The notes below the pieces were generated by a model. That model saw only the letters and a program-made list of their open reading frames with translations. It was not told the DNA's origin and ran no database searches. DNA of 64,000 bases from Trichoplusia ni (taxonomy: Eukaryota; Arthropoda; Insecta; Lepidoptera; Noctuidae): the NCBI RefSeq assembly GCF_003590095.1, contig NC_039488.1:9734001-9798000 (forward strand). The letters are read 5' to 3'. How positions within the stretch are numbered: position 1 is the first letter of the stretch; the number at the start of each line of letters is the position of its first letter. Below, piece after piece: positions 1 through 12,610 of the stretch. Made by a program: the position numbers and the translations under genes.

Positions 1-1
1 C

Positions 2-1062
2 AGCATAGATGAGATGACAATTCCATATAAGGGTACTAAAGCAGGAAATCGGAGACAATACAACCCCATGAAACCTAGTAAATGGGGATTCAAGAACGTC
101 GTACGCGCTGGTGCGTCTGGAATTGTCTATGATTTTCTATTGTATGGCGGCGATGATACCTTCCGGTATATCAATTTTAGCGAAGAGGAAGAGCAGATGA
201 CACTGGGTGCTAAAATGTATTAGCTCTTTGCAAGACAATTCAGACTCCAGGAAGTGCTGTTTATTTCGATAATTATTTCACGACGCTCGACTTGGTCTGG
301 TATCTACGTGAACACCGAGGGATTTTCAGTCTCGGAACCATTCGGCAAAATAGATTGAAAGGTTGCACCAAGGGACTTTTGAGCGACAAGGAACTAAAAA
401 AAAAAGGCAGAGGTTCATTTAGTCAAGTCGTTGACAACGACAAAAAGATCGCCATTGTCAAATGGTATGATAATAAAGTTGTGACATTGGCTTGTTCTTA
501 TGCAGATTCATACCCACTTCAAGAAATTAAAAGATGGAGCAAAGAACTGAAAAAGAAAGTGAATGTCCCGTGTCCACAATTAGTTCGTTATTATAATCAA
601 CATATGGGAGGAGTCGACCTGTGCGACATGTTGATAGCTCTCTACAGAACATCTTTCAAGAGTCGTCGTTGGTATATGAACATTTTTGGCCAAATGTTAG
701 ATATTACTGTTAACAATGCTTGGCTTCTCTATAGGAGGAAATGCAACAGGAAGAGCCTCAAAAACATAAGCCTCAAAAAGTTCAAACAGAGATTGGCGGT
801 TGAATTGAGGCAAAAAGGAAGACCAGTTCAAATGGAACCACCCAGTCCGCTACCGAAAAAAGCGATAATCCAAAACCCTAGCGCACCGAGGCCCCCAGAT
901 TCTGTTCGTTACGATAGCTGCAACCACTGGCCTAAATATACAACATATGGACGTTGCAAGTTCTGCAAAGATAATAAAACGAACGTGCAATGTTCCAAAT
1001 GCAAGCAGAGGTTGTGTTTAGTGGCGAAAAGAAATTGTTTTTATAATTTCCATAATAAGTAG
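2..1062 (+). pseudogene. piggyBac-type transposase fragment, one frameshift
   Basis: A DDE transposase (DDE_Tnp_1_7 type) that would cut and paste the element at TTAA. The first block (to 223) starts inside the catalytic core with IDEMTIPYKG, which carries the first Asp, and continues with KPSKWGFK and YDFLLYGG. The second block reads VYFDNYFTT (second Asp; codons from about 259), then HMGGVDLCDML (third Asp, near 600-630). It ends in a Cys-rich C-terminus (CNHW, CKFC, CSKCKQRLC) like the zinc-binding tail of this family. The frame changes once near 211-219, where one frame stops at 221-223 and the next continues the same alignment. The N-terminal half lies before the window. All three catalytic Asp codons survive, so this is a young but broken copy, or one with a sequencing error. 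Confidence 0.85.
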
Positions 1063-1108
1063 AGATAGACAGATGACCAAAGAATACATTTATGATATTA
1101 ATAACTAA

Positions 1109-1215
1109 GACTGATTGTTTTTGAAAAATATAAATGTTGATTATTATGAAGACTGATTGTTTTTGAAAAATATAAATGTTGATTATAATTATGAAGACTG
1201 GTTGTTTTTGAATAA
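1109..1215. repeat. tandem repeat, about 42-45 bp unit, ~2.5 copies
   Basis: The unit starts at 1109, 1151 and 1196, each beginning GACTG(A/G)TTGTTTTTGAA. The third copy is partial. It lies in the 3' non-coding part of the piggyBac-like element. Confidence 0.8.
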
Positions 1216-2159
1216 GATTTTAAGTTTTTTAGATATTTAATAATTATGTTCAGAATTTATTCGAGTTCTTTGTACTTCTAAGACTTCTGTGTTCCTAATA
1301 GTGATTTAAGCGCAACTAATGTAACTTTCAGACATTTTTTTTTAAATATAATGAATATTTTATGACAAAATCACTTGTTTATTTTATTCTGTGTCTTTGA
1401 CAATGGGAACTGTACTGCACATGGTAGGAGTGCATTAGTTTCTTACGAGCTTGGTAATGTCCAGTATAATGGACGGTGGTTTTTCAGGAAACTGAAATAA
1501 GTAGATTTTTTTCAGTATTTTTCCTAGGGTTCCTTTCTACCTAAAAAGCAAAATATGCAACATTTTTTTTAAATTAAAGTAATTAAAAAGTCCGTCGAAT
1601 TAAGGGTTAAGTAAATGAATTTCAAATTGTCTATGCTGTATAAGTACGCAAACCTTAAAAATCTCAGAAAAATGGTTTTGATTTTAAAAATCATAGTTGA
1701 GATACAACGAATTCGAAAAATGATTTAAACATAAATGCAGTTTTAAAAACAACACAATCTCTTGAAAAATTCGAGGGAAATCATGAAATATTGCAAAAAG
1801 TTATACGTATTCAGAAAAAGTGGTATTGACTGGCACTGCGGCCGTTATCTGCAGAGGAATATAATATAGCATAGTATGCGATGGCTTAGAAAAACAGTGT
1901 AACGATTTCGCGTAAACGTAAGCGCACGGTGAGCGGCCGCGGCCAGGGCGCGCGTGACGCAGATGCGAGCCCCGACCTACTTATGTCGTAGAAAAAATCA
2001 GCAGATGTTCAACTTTGAGGCGCGGATATATCGAGCAGAATGTGTTGTTCCGAATAGAAATAAACTTGTCACATATTTTGATTGTATCTAGAGCGGGCAG
2101 CGGTTAGTCATGTCGTGATGCCGATGCCAACGGCCCGGCCGCTGCGACCAACCACCATC

Positions 2160-2195
2160 TATAAAGGCAATCGTGTTCCAGACTGAATCACTACA
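2160..2195 (+). promoter_or_regulatory. TATA-box / initiator core promoter candidate
   Basis: TATAAAGG at 2160-2167 is followed by an arthropod-type initiator TCACTA at 2188-2193. That puts the TATA about 30 bp before the predicted start (A at 2190), which is the canonical spacing. A CpG-rich block precedes it (2130-2158). The first ATG (2211) opens only an 11-codon frame. Confidence 0.45.
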
Positions 2196-2390
2196 GGCGC
2201 CGTCTGCAAAATGTCTCATCACTGCCGTATTTACGATGTTTATTAGTATTGTGTATATATATAGTTATTATGGAGAACACAGGCTACCAGTTTGGACATT
2301 TCGTTTATCGTGAAGGTCACTCGAGTGTATCGCTATTGGTAACAGATCAAGATCAGATTAGATAAGGTCTAGAAATAGATTTGTTTATAG
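2190..2390 (+). other. candidate non-coding first exon
   Basis: From the predicted start at 2190 the sequence runs to a good donor, ATAG|GTAAGG, with GT at 2391. Two short frames lie inside: 11 codons from 2211, and about 31 codons from about 2270, starting MENTGYQFGHF. Neither was recognised and both close before the donor, so the exon would be 5' UTR. No downstream exon on this strand was identified. Confidence 0.3.
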
Positions 2391-5300
2391 GTAAGGTAAC
2401 GCACCAGCCTACACATTAAATGAAATTTAAAATCAACTTAAAAAGTTCAATCCGTTATGTCGGTTGCATGACGTCTGTAAGTTCAGGGTCATTTATAGCC
2501 GGCGCGTCTCAGAGACACGCTTCATCACAAATCTGTTTGATCTGCCAATTAGTTCAAAAGTGAACCAGAAGCACCATTCGACAGAAACATACGGCAAGAG
2601 CGTCTCGTGTCAAGAAGGGTTACGTGAGAACATTACACGATACGGGACATAAACAACATTATTTTTGAATCTTCAAAGAGGATTGTTTATAAGCGTCGCT
2701 TAGAGATCTCTTAAAACAAAAGAGTTAACATTGGGAGTAAATTTAGAGTCGTAATTTTGGATAGCAGCCGAGAAGCTATGGACTGATTTGGGTAAGTGTT
2801 GTCATCCTAGGTTCTGAGGTAGGGGAGGGTGGTAACTGGCAGTAAGTAGTCAGGTTTACGGGTGGTACGATGTAAGTGGCTCGTCTAATTGTTTATCACG
2901 GCTGTCACACGCGCGGCTTTGCTCGCGAATCATAAAATAATTAGCAATGATTCATCGTCGCGCCGAAAGCGTCACTCGACGCTGCTAGATAGCCGTTAGC
3001 TGAGAGATTTTGGCATTACCTTTTGACAGACGATTATTTCACTGTCGCCGATCGTTAGTATAAAATTTACCGCGTGATTACTGTGTCAGTCAATTCAAGT
3101 TTTTTTATTGATTGATGGATTTTTCTAACAGTAACATCTTTTGGGGGGTTCAATTTATCTGGTGGTTTTTGCTTTTAATTAAAATGTTGGAAAATCCAAA
3201 CAGAAAAGTCGAAATTACTTTGTCTGTACAAATACATAATAATTGACTTCCTAATTTTTGGGTACTGCATCAGATGGTGAATTAAATTATTTAACGGGAT
3301 TATTTATTTCATATCGATCCGTTCTGATATTCGGAGCATTTTTGAAAAGCATTTTTAATGATGGTCTCAAGTGGAAATTATAACTATAATTTTCAATTTA
3401 TCATTTTTGTGAGATTAACTAACTATAAGAACTGAAGGTAAACTATTGACAATTTATTGTAAAATATATATTACCATAAGAATTTTTGATTTCTACTAAG
3501 AATTCAATGATTTCTTTTTAAGTAGTCAATTAAAGAAATAGGAGACCAAAATTAGTACGTTAATTCAAAAGGATCCTATTTGTTTTTAGTTATTTTTAAT
3601 TGTGAATATTCAAAATTAATCTACATTGACAGTAAGCTTTGTCAAACATATAATGCTTTTTCAGAATAAATCTCCAGTCAAGGTGCTACGACCAGGTAGC
3701 CGGTAAGTTCAAGGACTTACTATTTGCGATGATCTAGAGAAATAATTTCAAAATCGTATAATATTGTGTAATAATTTTGGTCGAGTACATTCAACGATTT
3801 TTTGATAATTACCTGAAAAGCTCCTCAAAAATTTAAAGTACTTTTTTTTATAATTTTGTATACAAATTTTTAACGTACAGCAACTTAAAATCCACTACAA
3901 ACTACTGTCAAACATCGGACTACTCACTCATGTAAACGTCAACGAACACTTGCAATTTATCGTAACCGGGTTGCACTGTTATAGAAACCTGAACGGAACA
4001 GTCTGTTTGCGGCATTTCACTCGATCACATGCACACGGGAGCGCGGGCGGTCGCGGGCGCGGCGATGCATCCGAGTGCAGTGCGCGGACGATGCGCCGGC
4101 GCGCGGCGGGAGCGCGAGACTGTACGTCGTCGCAGAACCCGACCGATGCCTCCCCGATAACCTTAAATTAGATTAATTGTATCGCGCTGATTCATGCGTG
4201 GCTCGCGACGCGCTTCTTTTTGTTGACACCGGACAAATGCGTTAGCTTTATTTTAGAATTTGAGGATTATGAGAGGTGAATGAATTTTTTTACATCCATT
4301 TTAGTCTATTAATGATGTGTGAAAAACGGAGCATATTTTTACAGCGCTTGCAGACTCATATAAGCCAACTGATAGAATATGTACTTACTGAAGCAGACCT
4401 TATTTCTTCAATTGGAATTGAGCTTTTTTTGGAAACTTTTTGAGAGCGAGCTCATTATTGGAAATAAGCCTAGTAAAAATTAACGCCTCGCCTCATAATA
4501 AGATGATAATTAAAATAAAAAGTTACGGTAGCTTACATGTTCAACAACGCTGCGATTGTTGTAGTATTTTGAATTATACGTTCCTATTTGGTACCTAGAT
4601 TTTCTATTCGATTTAGCTTGAATTTAGATTCATTTAACTTCTTTATCCTGACGATAAAGGGATGATGATAGGGTATAAAAAGAAGATCTTTTTAGTTAGA
4701 TAGAATGAACACAAAATACGTGTATTTGCCATTATATGAACAATAAAAATTTACATAGATAAACTGCTTTAAGTTTAGGAGACTTGGATTTGTCTAGGAC
4801 TTGTGCCGTAGCGACTTTACAAAATTTATGCACAGAAGTCACGTCATGAGTAAGATCCTAATCAAACGAAATCTGCTTTGGCCAAAAAATCTTTTCCCCA
4901 AATATCTCTATTGCAGTATGACCAGTTCCGATATAATAAACTCTGAACCTAAGTTCTCGTAGCTACAAGTTTTGGAATATATTCCGGGTAATGGTCGAAG
5001 CGAGTTTAGAATACAGATACAACGATGATAGTTAGCTGGAATCGCGGTTAGATTTGTTCGCTACTGGAAAGGCCGATACTGTATAAAAATCAACACGTTT
5101 GTTTATTTGAGCAACGCATAACGGGCGAGATGCCCGCCGCGGCGGCACCCATGAAAATATTACGACTTATTTACTTTACCGCGATACTGTTCTTACCGCA
5201 TTGACGTCTGCTCTCTGAGTCAGCAGGGCACGAGCCACGAGGCACGTCTCACTTAACACATTTAAGAAATTTGCAACATCACTCCACTATACAAATTGTT

Positions 5301-8178
5301 TCTGTAGCACTGAGTTACTCTTGTTATTTTTGTATGCGAACGTAGTGCATTGTTTAGCTGCTCTCGGTTGCACAATAGCTGAAGAGTGAATTACGAAACT
5401 TTGAGTCGTAGCGTATTGAGAAGTATCAGAATAAAAGCTTGTTGTAGGCAAATCGGATCGGATATTTCGTCCAGATGTGATTACGAAACTGGTTACCAAC
5501 ATAAATGAAAGATGAATCGGTTAAACCCGAATATGACAGAGCATGTTAAAAAACTGGTATTGGTTGGAGTTCGAAGAAAACTCCATGAGGAAAACACCGT
5601 CCTTGCGTCCATCCTTCAAGATTGCAAAAAAGATAATGATTGCCGGCGGTTATAATTGAAGATATAAGGATAATTTTGACGATAATATTTGGGTTGATGC
5701 GGAAATAGCGTAATTAGACTATGCTCAGTAAAGAACACTTAAAAGGCTTTGTATTTGTTTAAAACGGACGACAAACATCAGATAAAACGGATGGTCTTTA
5801 TTCCCGCAAGGTTAAGTTACATAGGAAATTAGAATCATAATAACAGTGTAGAGCAAAACATTTGTCGCTATGTGTAGTGCTTGTTCAATGCGACGGGCGG
5901 AAGCGGCAGATAAACAAAAGGCGATCCGTCTAGCCATCTGCGCGGATGCAAGCTGACGCGACACACATACCGCCATCATAACACTATTTACAGATCATAC
6001 CTATAAAATTTAATGGCTTTTGATTCCCGAATACATCGACTTCTTGGACTATTCTTGAGCATTCTATTTTTCCGTTACTCAAATTAAATTCAGTTGTTTT
6101 AGTAATTGCGTGAAAAGTGAGCGAGAGTAATTTTTATTAGTATCCCAAGAAACTGTAGAGTTAGTTATTCTTAAGACTGTAATTGGGAAATTATAGAGGC
6201 AAACCCAGTGGGGATAGATATCTTTCTTAGGATAAATGTAGAAGATACCCCAAAACATGGCATTGCTCTCCAAAATCATATATCCTCAAAAATAATGGAG
6301 TTCACACAGATCAGTGGACTAATCGCTAAGCTTGAGGAACGAATCCATCGACGAGAGAGCAGTTTCAAGAAAAGGACTTCCTGGACAAACTTCAATAGCG
6401 AGAACGAAACTAGGATCTTAGCGGCAAGGAACAACCCCGTTACCGATCTAACAATACTTTGGCTTTGCGATCGGTCGTTGGTCCCACTACCGGTTCCTAG
6501 AAGGTAAGCGGACACAGTCTAAAATAGTCGCGGCCCCTTCCGAGAACCGTGACTCATGCCGGGACGGTCCTGGCCGCATCTGGACCGCATATACACACGC
6601 ATATAACTAATCAATATATGTACGTCAACGGTTGATGGGGTTTCTTTCTTTTTTGTAGTGGTGCAGATAATGGAGAATTGTTTCATAATGAAGGGCTGTG
6701 GTATTCTGGTTTCTTTTTGCCCAGACTGAGCGTTGATTGTATAATGCTTATTTTTCTCGTTATTTTTGGTAAATTCTTGATTCTTCAAGATTTTTGGTCC
6801 CAAAACTAATTGGATTCGATTAAAGTAAATTTGCATATGGCAAGGAAATGGAATCGCATAAAAAGTTAAAGTGGTAATTTCCCTTCAGTTCTTGTCTCTA
6901 CGTAAACATCAGATTCCAGATTTCAGTCTACAAGGAAAATAAACAGATTTATTGTCGGGGCAGTTTCTAAGAACTGTCGTTGTCTTTTTAGTGATGTTGA
7001 AGAATTATTATTTTTCTAAAATCTAGGGCTAATTTTAGCTAAGAATATTATGAAGAAGCTTAGTTAGTACTCCTAATAATCACATCGGTGGCGGAAATGC
7101 TTTCTTTAAATAAGTTATTTCATTGTGCTTAATTGCATCAAGCTATAGTGTTACATTTCCGGGGTATTATAAACGGAACTTTTCCTAATAGAATAGTCTG
7201 AACTAACTATTAGCAAATTATAATGCTAGGAAATGTTTTTCACACGAACTGTAAGTATAAGTTAAACTTGAACAATAACACTTGTTTCCGATATACAAAA
7301 CAGTTTATGGAAAAGCAAATAAATGATTACATTTACTGCCAAAACATTTGCACGTTAAGATAAATAGGTTTTTGAATCGACGTGTTTTATTTACTATAAA
7401 TAAAGAATGTATGCAAAAAATGTAGATTAGTGTATGGCGCCACCACACTGCGGTAACTCCTAGTCCCGCGCTACTATGCGCCTACGCATCACACAGTTTA
7501 TGCAACGCCACGACATTTACGACAAACACGCAACGCTTTTATCGCGAACCACTAAAAGCTGCTAATAGAAGACACTTTAATAAACACTACATCTATTTGA
7601 CCCCAATCTGCCTGCCTACATAAAAAAACTTATGCTACAGCAAAGAGCAAACAAATATACTTATGATCTCACCCGGAATCAGATCTAGAACTCAGTAACG
7701 CTTTACATTTCTATATAATAATGCCGGAACCTCACTGTCGAGATTATATTTATTACAGCGAAATACAAAATATCCTCACACTTTTTTCGCCAGCGGTTAG
7801 TAAATAGGTTACAATGTATTATTTCTGGCAATGTTTGCACTAATAATTCTCTCCCATTGACAGATTTTAAACAACAAAAAAAAGAATGAGATGTAATTCA
7901 AAAGGGGATTAAACAGATTCGTAACATAACATAAATAGTAATATCAAGGAGATTGGCACCACCATCTACATTTAAACATCCATCCACATATAACGTAAGC
8001 GATGATTCACTTCGTGTGTTAAAGCCTGGATTAGACTCAGTAGTATCTTTTAATACTCTAACGCACTTATTTCGAGCAAAGTGCAAAAATAAGTTATGTA
8101 ATAATAAAACTAGTATAACTAGTGACCCGCGGGTACGCGTGAGGTGCGGTCGCGTCATTCACCTACGGTGCTAGAAAA

Positions 8179-9345
8179 ATGACGTCGAACTCGAAAGTAA
8201 TTAAGTGCAATAACTGTAACATTGTGATATGTGAGGTGTTAGCCTATGTCCAGAACAAAATGGATGTTATGGATGAGGAAAGCTTAATGAGATTGTGTGT
8301 CACAAGTTTTTCTGAAGAGGAGATTGAAGCGGCTAAAAACTTGCTTTTCGATTCGATCACTACTACAAGACGTAAAATTTCGCGTAAGAGAGAAGGAAAA
8401 TCACAGAGGGATCTTGCTGATATAATTACATTATTTAAAGAAACAGATCCGGAATTAGTACCCATATTTGTTGCTCGGGAACTACATAAATTACCACCAA
8501 TATCGTTTGATCATCTGGATGCAAGTAAACTTCTGAAGGATATTTTGTTGTTGCAAAACGAACTAAAGATTATTAAGGATTCCTACGTGACTAACAAACA
8601 GTTAGATGATTTAAAATTACATATTGAGCAGTCCAAACACCAAACATTGGATTGTACAATAACTGATCTACCTCACAATACAGAAAAGCAAAACATAGCG
8701 ATGACGCAGTCGTTGGCGGGTTGTCGCGAGCAAAGCGATGATACTCCGTCCCTGTCATACGCGGAATGCATCAATCGGTCTCTCGCTCTCTCACATACAA
8801 GCACGCGCGTGGAGGCCTCAACCGCGGTTTCGACACAGGTGCAACGCAAGCGCGCGAATCCTGAGCGCCCGAGTGTCGTACCGGAGACGGCGCGGTCTAT
8901 ATCACAAGCGATAAGCGGAAGCGAGAAAATACAACCAGATAAAGAAGAGAAGAATGGATGGACAATTGTACAAAAAAAGAAGCCAAAGTACAAGTTTGCA
9001 GGAAGTAGAGGAAAAGCGGCTTCGGATGTGGATATGAAATTTAAAGCTGCGGAAATAAATATTCCATTATTTATATCCCGTGTAGCTAAAGAAGTTACTG
9101 ACAGCGACATTGCTGACTACATTCTGTCAAAGACTCAAACTGCAGTAACAATAAAGAAAATTATAATGCAAAAGGAAAGAAATTATAATGCATTTAAAAT
9201 CTTTGTACCACACCACAAGCTCGCAATGTTTTTAGATGATAGTCTGTGGCCAGAAGGTGTGTCTTTTAGGCGCTTTGTTTACTTTAATAAAACTAAGAAG
9301 GCCGAAAACAATGTTGTGAATAGTGATGTGATACAAAACAATTAA
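8179..9345 (+). CDS. LINE ORF1 protein
   Basis: A 388-residue ORF1 product, expected to bind element RNA and act as chaperone in the ribonucleoprotein. The start MTSNSKVIKCNNCNIVICEV, followed by a stretch beginning QNKMDVMDEESL, is of a type I associate with lepidopteran LINE ORF1s. The middle (about residues 110-280) is hydrophilic with a likely coiled coil near 120-160. The C-terminal part, roughly residues 290-375 (IPLFISRVAKEVTDSDIADY, then YNAFKIFVPHHKLAMFL, then WPEGVSFRRFV), resembles the RRM-like domain common in these proteins. No CCHC knuckles are visible. The frame is intact. ORF2 starts two bases after its stop, which suggests coupled translation. Confidence 0.8.
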   Translation: MTSNSKVIKCNNCNIVICEVLAYVQNKMDVMDEESLMRLCVTSFSEEEIEAAKNLLFDSITTTRRKISRKREGKSQRDLADIITLFKETDPELVPIFVARELHKLPPISFDHLDASKLLKDILLLQNELKIIKDSYVTNKQLDDLKLHIEQSKHQTLDCTITDLPHNTEKQNIAMTQSLAGCREQSDDTPSLSYAECINRSLALSHTSTRVEASTAVSTQVQRKRANPERPSVVPETARSISQAISGSEKIQPDKEEKNGWTIVQKKKPKYKFAGSRGKAASDVDMKFKAAEINIPLFISRVAKEVTDSDIADYILSKTQTAVTIKKIIMQKERNYNAFKIFVPHHKLAMFLDDSLWPEGVSFRRFVYFNKTKKAENNVVNSDVIQNN

Positions 9346-9347
9346 TA

Positions 9348-12154
9348 ATGGGTATACAAACAAATACAACTGCAACAACTACTTTATTTAAATTTGTCAG
9401 TTTTAACTGTAAGTCGATAAAAAGATCAATTGATTGTGTCAGAAAATTGTGTCAGTCGGCGGATATCATAGCCTTACAAGAGACCTGGCTACTTCCCTAT
9501 GACATACCGATACTGGGCACTGTTGACCAGGAGTTCGCATACACGGGCACGTCAGCAGTGGATATTTCAAACGGTGTTTTGAAAGGAAGACCTTACGGTG
9601 GCGTGGCAATACTGTGGCGTAAAAGTGTGTTCAAAGAGGTGACTGTTATCGAGTGCAATAATCCGCGTATCAGTGCAATAAAAGTGTCTATGAAAGACCG
9701 CGCATTTCTTGTGTTTAGTGTTTACATGCCGACAAATGGAATAGACAATTTGGAGGAGTTTACGACATGTTTTGGCGAGGTATGTGCGATAGTTGATCAT
9801 TACGCTATAGAATCTATTTACGTACTAGGAGATTTTAATGCTCATCCGGGAGAACTGTTCGGTAACGAGCTAATTAATTTATGTATGGACCAACAATGGT
9901 CCTGTGTGGATATAGATGTGTTAGGAAGTGTATTAAGTAATTATACATTTATAAGCGAGGCTCACGGGTGTGTGAGGTGGCTCGATCACTGTGTTACTAG
10001 TCATTCTGCCAAACAAACTATTAAGAATGTATTTATTAATTATGACACGTTTTGGTCTGATCATTTGCCCCTAGTCATTGAGTGTGAATTAAGTGCAATT
10101 ATATGTAAAAATAGTAATTATAATAAAAATATAAAAAATAAAGCTGTTTGGGGCTATAGAACTAAAGAACAAATAAAAAGCTATACCAAATTGTGCAATA
10201 GTAAACTGAAATTAATAGATTTTCCTGTTGAATTAAGAGAATGTAGTTATGATATTTGTAATTGTAAGGAACATAGAAATTGTCTAGATAAACTATATAA
10301 GGATATAATAATAGCATTAACAGACTCAGCCATTAACACTTGTGAAACTAAATCTCACTCGCGTAAGAAAAAACATGTAATAGGATGGAATAAGCATGTA
10401 TGTGAAGCTCACAGGGAAGCTAGGAGTAAATTTTTATACTGGGTTTCTCAGGATAGGCCACAATCCGGTACTATATATGAAGAAATGTGTGAAAGTCGCA
10501 AATTATTTAAAAATAGATTAAAGTGGTGTCACAATAACAAAGAACAGATAAAAATGGAAATTATTTCGGAATGTCGTGCTTCTAAAAACTTTAGTGATTT
10601 TTGGAAAGCAACCAACAGTTTAAATCATAAGACTGGCCTTCCAGTGAGCGTGGGAAGTGCGAGTGATAGCAGAGATATAGCTGAACTGTTTAGAGAACAT
10701 TTTACCACTAAGTCTCCACTGGGTTCTTCGTCTGCAGATCCTGGGTCCACCATGACCGGTGAATTGTATAGGGTGTCTGCTAAACAAGTTCGACAAATTG
10801 TGAGTAGCATGTCTAGGGGCAAGTCACCGGGTCATGATGGACTCAGTATCGAGCATCTAAAATACGCTGGTGTTCATTTACCGCGTGTGCTGGCAATGTT
10901 CTTTACCTTATGTCTGAATCACTCGTACTTGCCTATAGACCTTATGAAAACCATCGTAGTACCAATAGTTAAAAATAAAACTGGAGATTTGTCTGATAAG
11001 AACAATTACCGACCGATTTCCTTGGCTACAATTGTGGCCAAGGTGTTGGACAGTGTGCTCGACTCAGAACTTGATAAAAATATTAATATTCATGATGCTC
11101 AGTTTGGTTTTCGCGCGGGACTTTCCACTGAAAGCGCAATTCTGAGTCTGAAGCACACTGTCCAATACTACACGGAAAGAAGTACACCTGTGTATGCATG
11201 CTTTCTTGACCTCTCCAAGGCATTTGACCTTGTGTCGTATGACTTGTTATGGGAGAAACTCAAGAAAACCCGCGTGCCTACACAGGTACAACGGATTTTT
11301 CATTTCTGGTACCAAAACCAGAATAATTATGTAAGGTGGGCAAATGCCTTCTCGGACACGTACAGGTTGGAGTGCGGGGTGAGACAAGGTGGTTTGAGTT
11401 CTCCTAGGCTCTTCAACTTGTACGTGAATGAGCTTATAGTTGGGCTCAGCAGCACACGAGTGGGATGCTGGATTGACAACATTTGTATGAACAACTTTAG
11501 TTACGCAGACGACATGGTGCTGCTGACCCCAACTGTAAGTGCAATGAGGCAGTTGCTTGCAATATGTGAAACATATAGCATTCAGCATGGATTGATGTAC
11601 AATGCTAAGAAGAGCGAGTACATGGTTTTCAAGGCCCCGGTAAATGTACATTGAATGTGCCCGCAATAAAGCTAAATGGCATTGAACTAAAGCGGGTAGA
11701 AAAGTTTAAATATCTTGGACATTACGTTACAGAGGACCTTGAGGACCAGGTTGACATAGAACGGGAACGTAGGGCATTGGCGGTTAGAAGTAATATGCTG
11801 GCCCGCAGGTTTGTGCGTTGTAGTAAACAAGTTAAAGTCACTCTATTTAAAGCCTACTGTCAGACTTTCTACACGTGCAGCCTGTGGTTCAGATATACGC
11901 AGAGGACGCTCAATGCCTTACGTGTCCAATATAACAACGGGTTTAGGATGTTGTTGGGGTTGCCCCGTTTTTGCAGTGCCTCCGGTATGTTTGCGGAAGC
12001 CAGGGTAGACGGCTTCCACGCGGTAATACGCAAGCGGCTCGTATCACTACTGAGCAGGGTCAGGAGCAGCACCAACAGCATCCTGCAGGTTATTGCGGAA
12101 AAGCAGGACTCAGACATCCTGAAAGCATTTATACGCGCACAAATTTTACTATAA
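9348..12154 (+). pseudogene. LINE ORF2: endonuclease-reverse transcriptase, one frameshift
   Basis: The protein that nicks target DNA and copies element RNA at the nick. Residues 1-250 form an APE-type endonuclease: FNCKS near 21, LQETW near 46, YVLGDFNAHPG near 160, SDHLPLVIE near 240. The reverse transcriptase has NNYRPISL, then motif A (CFLDLSKAFD, about residue 617), motif B (GVRQGGLSSPRLFN) and motif C (FSYADDMVLL, about residue 716), so the catalytic Asps are present. The first frame stops at 11652-11654. The C-terminal thumb and tail (KFKYLGHYVTED onward) continue in another frame to 12154. One base lost from the CCCC run at 11635-11638 explains the switch. Repaired length would be about 935 residues. 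Confidence 0.87.
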
Positions 12155-12200
12155 ATCTTATTATTTTGTAATTATGTATGGACATTGTTCTGAAATAAAG

Positions 12201-12233
12201 ATTATTATTATTATTATTATTATAACATGTCTG
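12201..12233 (+). repeat. (ATT)n microsatellite tail of the LINE
   Basis: ATT trinucleotides directly after the AATAAAG that closes the LINE 3' UTR. Taken as the element's 3' terminus. Confidence 0.8.
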
Positions 12234-12424
12234 TTGAGATGACTAAGCGCTTGATATTTGAGTGCGCGGTATTTGCTGTCAGATGGCGGCGCGCCTGATG
12301 GCTGGACTTCCGAGAACCGCTAACACTACGCATTATAATTAACGCTAGGGCTCTTGTTGTTGCCCGGCTGTAAGTGATATCGTTGCAAATATGGTAACAT
12401 ATACGAACAGAAACACCACTGTCT

Positions 12425-12610
12425 TATACCCATACTAATATTATAAACGCGGAAGTATCTCTGCCTGTCTCGCTTTTCCATAAAAACTACTGAACCAATT
12501 GTAACGAAATTTGGTACATAGATAATCAAGAGCCTGAGAAACGAAATGGATTACTTTTTAACTGGAAAAAGAGTGGGAAGGTGGCAAAATTATAGTTTTC
12601 CGGAATTGAC
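12425..12610. repeat. dispersed lepidopteran repeat fragment
   Basis: Contains ACTAATATTATAAACGCG, then GAACCAATTGTAACGAAATT and TGGTACATAGAT. I recognise this block from memory as a very common non-autonomous repeat in moths and butterflies. Ends are not defined and no target duplication is seen. Confidence 0.55.

Larger units (their letters stand above)
1..1606 (+). mobile_element. piggyBac-like DNA transposon, 3' part
   Basis: The 3' part of a piggyBac-superfamily element: transposase from its first catalytic Asp codon, a non-coding tail, and the right terminus. The element ends in GGG at 1604-1606, followed directly by TTAA at 1607-1610. This matches the known arrangement of piggyBac ends (CCC...GGG flanked by duplicated TTAA). 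The terminal segment 1581-1606 looks like a terminal inverted repeat, but the left end lies outside the window and cannot be compared. The 3' non-coding part contains a tandem repeat at 1109-1215. Transposase and terminus fit one element in plus orientation. Confidence 0.8.
1611..7900. other. intergenic, no protein gene recognised
   Basis: Mostly AT-rich DNA. Open frames here are short and show no family resemblance. GC-rich patches lie at about 1910-1980, 2130-2210, 2920-2990, 4030-4140 and 5125-5150. Apart from the promoter candidate at 2160-2390, nothing can be assigned. Confidence 0.6.
8179..12233 (+). mobile_element. CR1/Jockey-type non-LTR retrotransposon
   Basis: A two-ORF LINE in plus orientation. 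ORF1 (8179-9345) encodes a nucleic-acid-binding protein, ORF2 (9348-12154) an endonuclease-reverse transcriptase. A short 3' UTR follows with AATAAA at 12194-12199, ending in an (ATT)n tail at about 12201-12233. Lepidopteran CR1/Jockey-group elements commonly end in such short microsatellites instead of poly(A). The 5' end is not defined. The 5' UTR probably includes the GC-rich 8125-8178, and I found no target duplication. ORF1 and ORF2 are separated by only two bases. The exact clade (CR1, Daphne, Jockey) needs a tree. Confidence 0.88.

Noticed and set aside
3950..4171. 73-codon frame in a GC-rich patch
   Set aside because: Low-complexity Arg/Gly/Ala translation, no start context or splice signals.
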